Below are positions 6,928 to 8,273 of a DNA stretch of 8,273 nt, in pieces. Origin of the DNA: CAVSJA01 sp963728145. GTDB lineage: Bacteria > Bacteroidota > Bacteroidia > Chitinophagales > Chitinophagaceae. Under the pieces are notes generated by a model that was not told the DNA's origin, did not search any database, and saw nothing but the letters and a program-made list of their open reading frames with translations. How positions within the stretch are numbered: position 1 is the first letter of the stretch; each line of letters begins with the position of its first letter. The stretch lies in contig CAVSJA010000010.1 of NCBI GenBank assembly GCA_963728145.1, positions 1 through 8,273 of the forward strand. Reading direction: 5' to 3'. A program made the translations under genes and the position numbers.

Positions 6928-7968
6928 ATGATGGAAACACCTTTGGTTAGTTTTTGCTTTACTACATTCAGGCGCGCTGAGTTTCTCAGGAAGACACTTG
7001 AAGGAATCCGGATGCAGACCTATTCGAACTTTGAAGTGGTCGTATCTGACAATGATCCGGAAGGATCCGGTAGGGAAGCAGTGGAACGATTCAACGACAA
7101 GCGCTTCAAGTATTTTCCAAATGGTGAGAACCTGGGAATGAAAAAGAGCTTTAATAAAAGCCTTCAACGTTCTTCGGGGGAATTTATCGTGATGATTGCG
7201 GATGATGATCCAGTATATCCCGATATGCTGGAGACATTGGTTGAACTTGCTGCGAAATACCCCGGCAAAGGAATGTATCTGGGTGGGTGCAATTGGTTCT
7301 GTACAGATCCGGATCTTGCAGATTTTTATAAGTGCAAAGTTGGAGTAAATAGTTGTCTTGCACATGCACCAGTTGGTGAAGAAAATGCGTTTGATGCGTC
7401 GTCATTCCTGAAGTCGTTTTTCAATTTCAATATTTTCCCGAATTATCTCTGGTCCTGTGGTATGGTCAGAAGAGATGTGATGATCGAGATGGGTGGAGTT
7501 CCGGATTACGGAACAGCTTTTCTTGGAGACTATGCATACATGAGCATAATGGGAGGTTATTCTGGTTGCGTAACGGTCAATAAAGCGTTGGGCCATCAGA
7601 CCTTGCACAAGCAAAATTTTGGCCGGGCACAGAATCAACAACTGGTGACCCTTGGGGATGCATTCATGAATTATGTTTCAGAAAAATTATCCCATCTTAA
7701 GGATTGGCCGATCATAAAAAAAGACATGGAACATTTTGTTGCGGTATGGATCTTAAGACATCTTCATTTCTTAAAGGCATACAGCGTTTACATAGGCGAT
7801 ACACCTAATCTTGAAGAGCTAAACGATTGTGAACGTAAGATCTTTCAATTGCCCTTCATGAAACCATATCGGGCAAAATATTTCCTTCTTTCACATTTTC
7901 CTTCGATTCACGATCTTATCGTAAAGTGGAAAAGGCAAAGAAAAAAACAAAAGCAAACCCATGGCTGA
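6928..7968 (+). CDS. Family 2 glycosyltransferase
   Basis: A 346-residue GT-A fold glycosyltransferase. The N-terminus has the GT2 opening PLVSFCFTTFRRAEFLRKTLEGIRMQTYSNFEVVVSDND (5-43), in which SDND (40-43) contacts the nucleotide. The metal-binding DXD-type motif is IADDDPVYPDML (90-101). FLGDYAYM (198-205) lies where the acceptor-side GD motif is usually found. No transmembrane segment is evident. The C-terminal tail is very basic (K334 to K342 region), perhaps for membrane-surface contact. Donor and acceptor are unknown; position in the operon suggests it may transfer the branched deoxysugar or an adjoining residue. Two adjacent ATGs (6928 and 6931) are possible starts. No SD is seen in the 19-base gap. 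The end overlaps the next gene by 8 bases. Confidence 0.9.
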   Translation: MMETPLVSFCFTTFRRAEFLRKTLEGIRMQTYSNFEVVVSDNDPEGSGREAVERFNDKRFKYFPNGENLGMKKSFNKSLQRSSGEFIVMIADDDPVYPDMLETLVELAAKYPGKGMYLGGCNWFCTDPDLADFYKCKVGVNSCLAHAPVGEENAFDASSFLKSFFNFNIFPNYLWSCGMVRRDVMIEMGGVPDYGTAFLGDYAYMSIMGGYSGCVTVNKALGHQTLHKQNFGRAQNQQLVTLGDAFMNYVSEKLSHLKDWPIIKKDMEHFVAVWILRHLHFLKAYSVYIGDTPNLEELNDCERKIFQLPFMKPYRAKYFLLSHFPSIHDLIVKWKRQRKKQKQTHG

Positions 7969-8273
7969 TCAAAAGAACAGGTATAGTATTATTTTACCTG
8001 TCCGCAATGGGGGAGAATATGTCAAAGTGTGTGTAAGCAGTATTCTTGCACAAACCATTCCTGATTTCGAACTATTGGTTTTGGATAATAATAGCGATGA
8101 TGGAACGCTTGAATGGATCCGATCGATAGGGGATAAACGAATAAAGATATTCCCGTCAACCCAATCGCTGACAATCACTGAAAATTGGGGAAGAATAAAA
8201 TCTATCCCTAAAAACGAATTCATAACACTGATTGGCCATGATGATATATTGAAATCGGACTACCTGAACATAA
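7961..8273 (+). CDS. Family 2 glycosyltransferase, N-terminal part (cut by window edge)
   Basis: A frame from the ATG at 7961-7963 stays open for 104 codons to the right edge. The start lies inside the last codons of the preceding gene. The visible part is a GT2 nucleotide-binding half: YSIILPVRNGGEYVKVCVSSILAQT (8-32), LDNNSDDGT (41-49) and IGHDDILKSDYL (91-102), where HDD occupies the DXD position. Its sequence differs clearly from the GT2 before it, so it is a separate enzyme and not a recent tandem copy. The rest of the catalytic domain and any C-terminal region are outside the window. Confidence 0.85.
   Translation, partial: MADQKNRYSIILPVRNGGEYVKVCVSSILAQTIPDFELLVLDNNSDDGTLEWIRSIGDKRIKIFPSTQSLTITENWGRIKSIPKNEFITLIGHDDILKSDYLNI

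Noticed and set aside
1..8273. Mobile element, CRISPR array, phage-defence system or RNA gene
   Set aside because: No transposase, integrase, regularly spaced repeats, nuclease or defence motifs, or tRNA/rRNA-like sequence was found on either strand by eye.

Overview
The window looks like chromosomal DNA from a member of the Bacteroidota. The evidence is moderate A+T content, almost no Shine-Dalgarno sequences, a TAnnTTTG-type -7 promoter element, and a secreted LamG plus Ig/PKD-like repeat protein of the kind common in gliding or type IX-secreting Bacteroidota. Genus cannot be told from the sequence.

Layout. Positions 1-1528 (minus strand, running off the left edge) encode the first 509 residues of a large secreted surface protein: signal peptide, LamG (concanavalin A-like) domain, then at least three Ig/PKD-like modules. 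A 181-base divergent intergenic region (1529-1709) follows. From 1710 to the right edge, seven plus-strand genes form one tight run with gaps of 2-19 bases or overlaps of 4-20 bases, so they are probably one operon that continues beyond the window.

The operon reads as a nucleotide-sugar and polysaccharide (O-antigen, capsule or glycoprotein glycan) locus. RfbF (glucose-1-phosphate cytidylyltransferase) and RfbG (CDP-glucose 4,6-dehydratase) make CDP-4-keto-6-deoxyglucose. Next come an RmlC-type cupin epimerase, a zinc-binding sugar C-methyltransferase of the TylCIII/NovU/TcaB9 family and an SDR that could be the final 4-ketoreductase. In family order this trio resembles the NovW-NovU-NovS steps of dTDP-noviose synthesis, but it is attached to a CDP-sugar entry. 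The predicted product is therefore a CDP-activated, C-methyl-branched 6-deoxyhexose; the methylated carbon (C-3 or C-5) and the stereochemistry cannot be read from sequence. A CmcI/rhamnosyl O-methyltransferase-like protein may decorate the sugar further. Two GT2 glycosyltransferases, the second cut by the right edge, would transfer sugars to the growing glycan.

The cupin epimerase, C-methyltransferase and SDR each keep the motifs expected for activity, and no frameshift, insertion sequence, tRNA, rRNA or CRISPR array was seen. The most interesting content is the predicted CDP-branched-sugar cassette. The individual families are known; the combined product is an inference.
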